DNA of 64,000 nt from Desulfurivibrio sp044068625 (GTDB lineage Bacteria > Desulfobacterota > Desulfobulbia > Desulfobulbales > Desulfurivibrionaceae): the NCBI RefSeq assembly GCF_044068625.1, contig NZ_JBIPKH010000016.1, forward strand, positions 1 to 64,000, in the 5' to 3' direction. Shown in pieces: positions 63,060 to 64,000 of this stretch; the stretch's first letter is position 1, and each line of letters begins with the position of its first letter. The notes beneath the pieces are model-generated. The model did no database searches, was not told the origin of the DNA, and saw only the letters and a list, made by a program, of their open reading frames with translations. The position numbers were made by a program, and so were the translations under genes.

Positions 63060-64000
63060 AATCGGATTACTTTTAGCCCTCCTCCTGCTCAGCGGCGGTT
63101 GCGCCCTGGGCCCCGACTACCAGCGGCCGGAGCTTGATACTCCGGAGGATTACCGCCATGCCCCGCCGGTGACCGAAAATGGGGAGCTGATCAGCCTCCA
63201 GGCAGTTCCGCCCGCCGATGACCTGCCCAAGGGGGAGTGGTGGCAGCTTTACCACGATCCGTTGCTGAACGATCTCCAGCAACGGGCCGCCGCCGGCAAC
63301 CGGGAGTTACGGGTTGCCCTGGCCCGCCTGGACCAGGCCCGGGCCGCCGCCAGGATCAGCGACGCCGACCGGCTGCCCCGCCTCGATCTCCAGCCCTCGG
63401 CCCAACGGAGCCGCACCCCCGAGGATCTCTCCCCCATGGGAACCGCCATCACCACGACCACCATCACCCTGCCCCTCAATCTCGGCTACGAGATCGATCT
63501 CTGGGGCCGCTTGCGTCGCCAGAGCGAGGCGGCGGGGGCCGATTTCGCGGCCTCGACCGCGGAGGTGGAAAATTTTCGTCTCCTGCTCCACGGCGAGGTG
63601 GCCAGGGCCTATTTCTCCCTCTGGACCCTGGACCAGGAACTGGAGTTGCTGACAAAGACCTTGGAGTTGCGACGGGAGAACCTGCGCCTGGTGACCAGCC
63701 GCTTCAGCAGCGGCCTGGCTGGACGGCTGGATGTCAGCCGGGCCGAAAGCGAAGCGGCGGTGACCGAGGCCGAGGTGGTGATGCTGCGGCAGCGGCGGGC
63801 CGAACTGGAACATGCCCTGGCCTTGCTGCTGGGGGAGACCACCAGCCGGTTCACCCTGCCCCCGATCGCCGAGAGCGGACCCGATGTGCCACCGGTGGCC
63901 CCCGGCCTGCCCTCGGCCCTGCTCCAACGCCGCCCCGACGTGGCGGCGGCGGAGCGGCGGCTGATGGCGGCTTCGGCCCGGATCGGCATGGCCAAGGCCG
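63052..64000 (+). CDS. RND outer-membrane factor (NodT/OprM type), partial
   Basis: At least 316 residues, cut by the window end. Signal peptide with lipobox LLSGGCALGPDYQRP, then WWQLYHDPLLNDLQQRAAAG and LGYEIDLWGRLRRQSEAA, standard for TolC-like channel proteins of the NodT group. The ATG overlaps the transporter stop by 8 bases, completing a tripartite pump operon. Confidence 0.92.
   Translation, partial: MPRIGLLLALLLLSGGCALGPDYQRPELDTPEDYRHAPPVTENGELISLQAVPPADDLPKGEWWQLYHDPLLNDLQQRAAAGNRELRVALARLDQARAAARISDADRLPRLDLQPSAQRSRTPEDLSPMGTAITTTTITLPLNLGYEIDLWGRLRRQSEAAGADFAASTAEVENFRLLLHGEVARAYFSLWTLDQELELLTKTLELRRENLRLVTSRFSSGLAGRLDVSRAESEAAVTEAEVVMLRQRRAELEHALALLLGETTSRFTLPPIAESGPDVPPVAPGLPSALLQRRPDVAAAERRLMAASARIGMAKA

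Overview
This 64 kb window is GC-rich (about 60%) and gene-dense, with mostly ordinary housekeeping genes. Gene content points to a sulfur-metabolising Desulfobacterota (Deltaproteobacteria), probably of the Desulfobulbales / Desulfurivibrio type. The reasons are a futalosine-type menaquinone operon, tungstate uptake, a DsrE/rhodanese sulfur-trafficking operon, several probable selenoproteins, and a kamA-ablB pair for the osmolyte N-acetyl-beta-lysine, which suits a saline or alkaline habitat. The taxonomic placement is inference; no rRNA gene is present.

Layout. 0-13 kb: hexose phosphate mutase, TPR lipoprotein, ZIP transporter, FKBP isomerase, tRNA-Pro, HU, LarE, a CBS protein, a co-directional set pheA-tsaD-DUF2062-rsmA-Fe-ADH, DUF3108 and MORN proteins. 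13-15 kb: a ZraP/Spy-like periplasmic protein divergent from a ZraS-like kinase. 15-29 kb (minus strand): murA-prmC-prfA-rpmE-rho, coaE-rluD-carD, pth-rplY-prs, tRNA-Gln, ispE-DUF1844-serA. 29-31 kb: cysS and a MEMO-family protein. 31-40 kb: a tightly overlapping minus-strand menaquinone operon (mqnE-mqnC-aminofutalosine deaminase-mqnA-menG-ubiX-ubiA) ending in an unknown 695-residue membrane protein with a CCHC zinc-knuckle motif. 40-47 kb: kamA-ablB, a run of five hairpins, a CheZ-like phosphatase, a large inverted-repeat element, an isochorismatase-family hydrolase and YgiQ. 47-52.5 kb: the most unusual region (below). 52.7-56.3 kb: a regulator plus tupABC. 56.3-58 kb: PLPBP and galE. 58.1-64 kb: a TetR-controlled RND efflux operon that runs off the window end.

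The 47-52 kb region is the main find. Four genes carry an in-frame TGA followed, 15 to 22 nt later, by a hairpin whose loop begins with GG, as in bacterial SECIS elements. They are a SelW-like protein (CxxU), a DsrE-like protein (UGTC), a ten-helix membrane protein (Sec in the penultimate helix region) and a small soluble protein of unknown family (UxxxC). The last three share a minus-strand gene line with a periplasmic double rhodanese and an ArsR-family regulator. The rhodanese promoter and the DsrE promoter share a near-identical 13-bp AT-rich motif, a likely operator for that regulator. The line ends with the first 16 or so codons of an FAD oxidoreductase whose remainder is gone. Together this looks like a selenocysteine-dependent sulfane-sulfur relay (periplasmic rhodanese, membrane transporter, cytoplasmic DsrE carrier, redox sensor). 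Divergent from it is a SET-domain plus acetyltransferase pair with a 14-C tract in its leader, a frameshift in the first gene and a TGA in the second.
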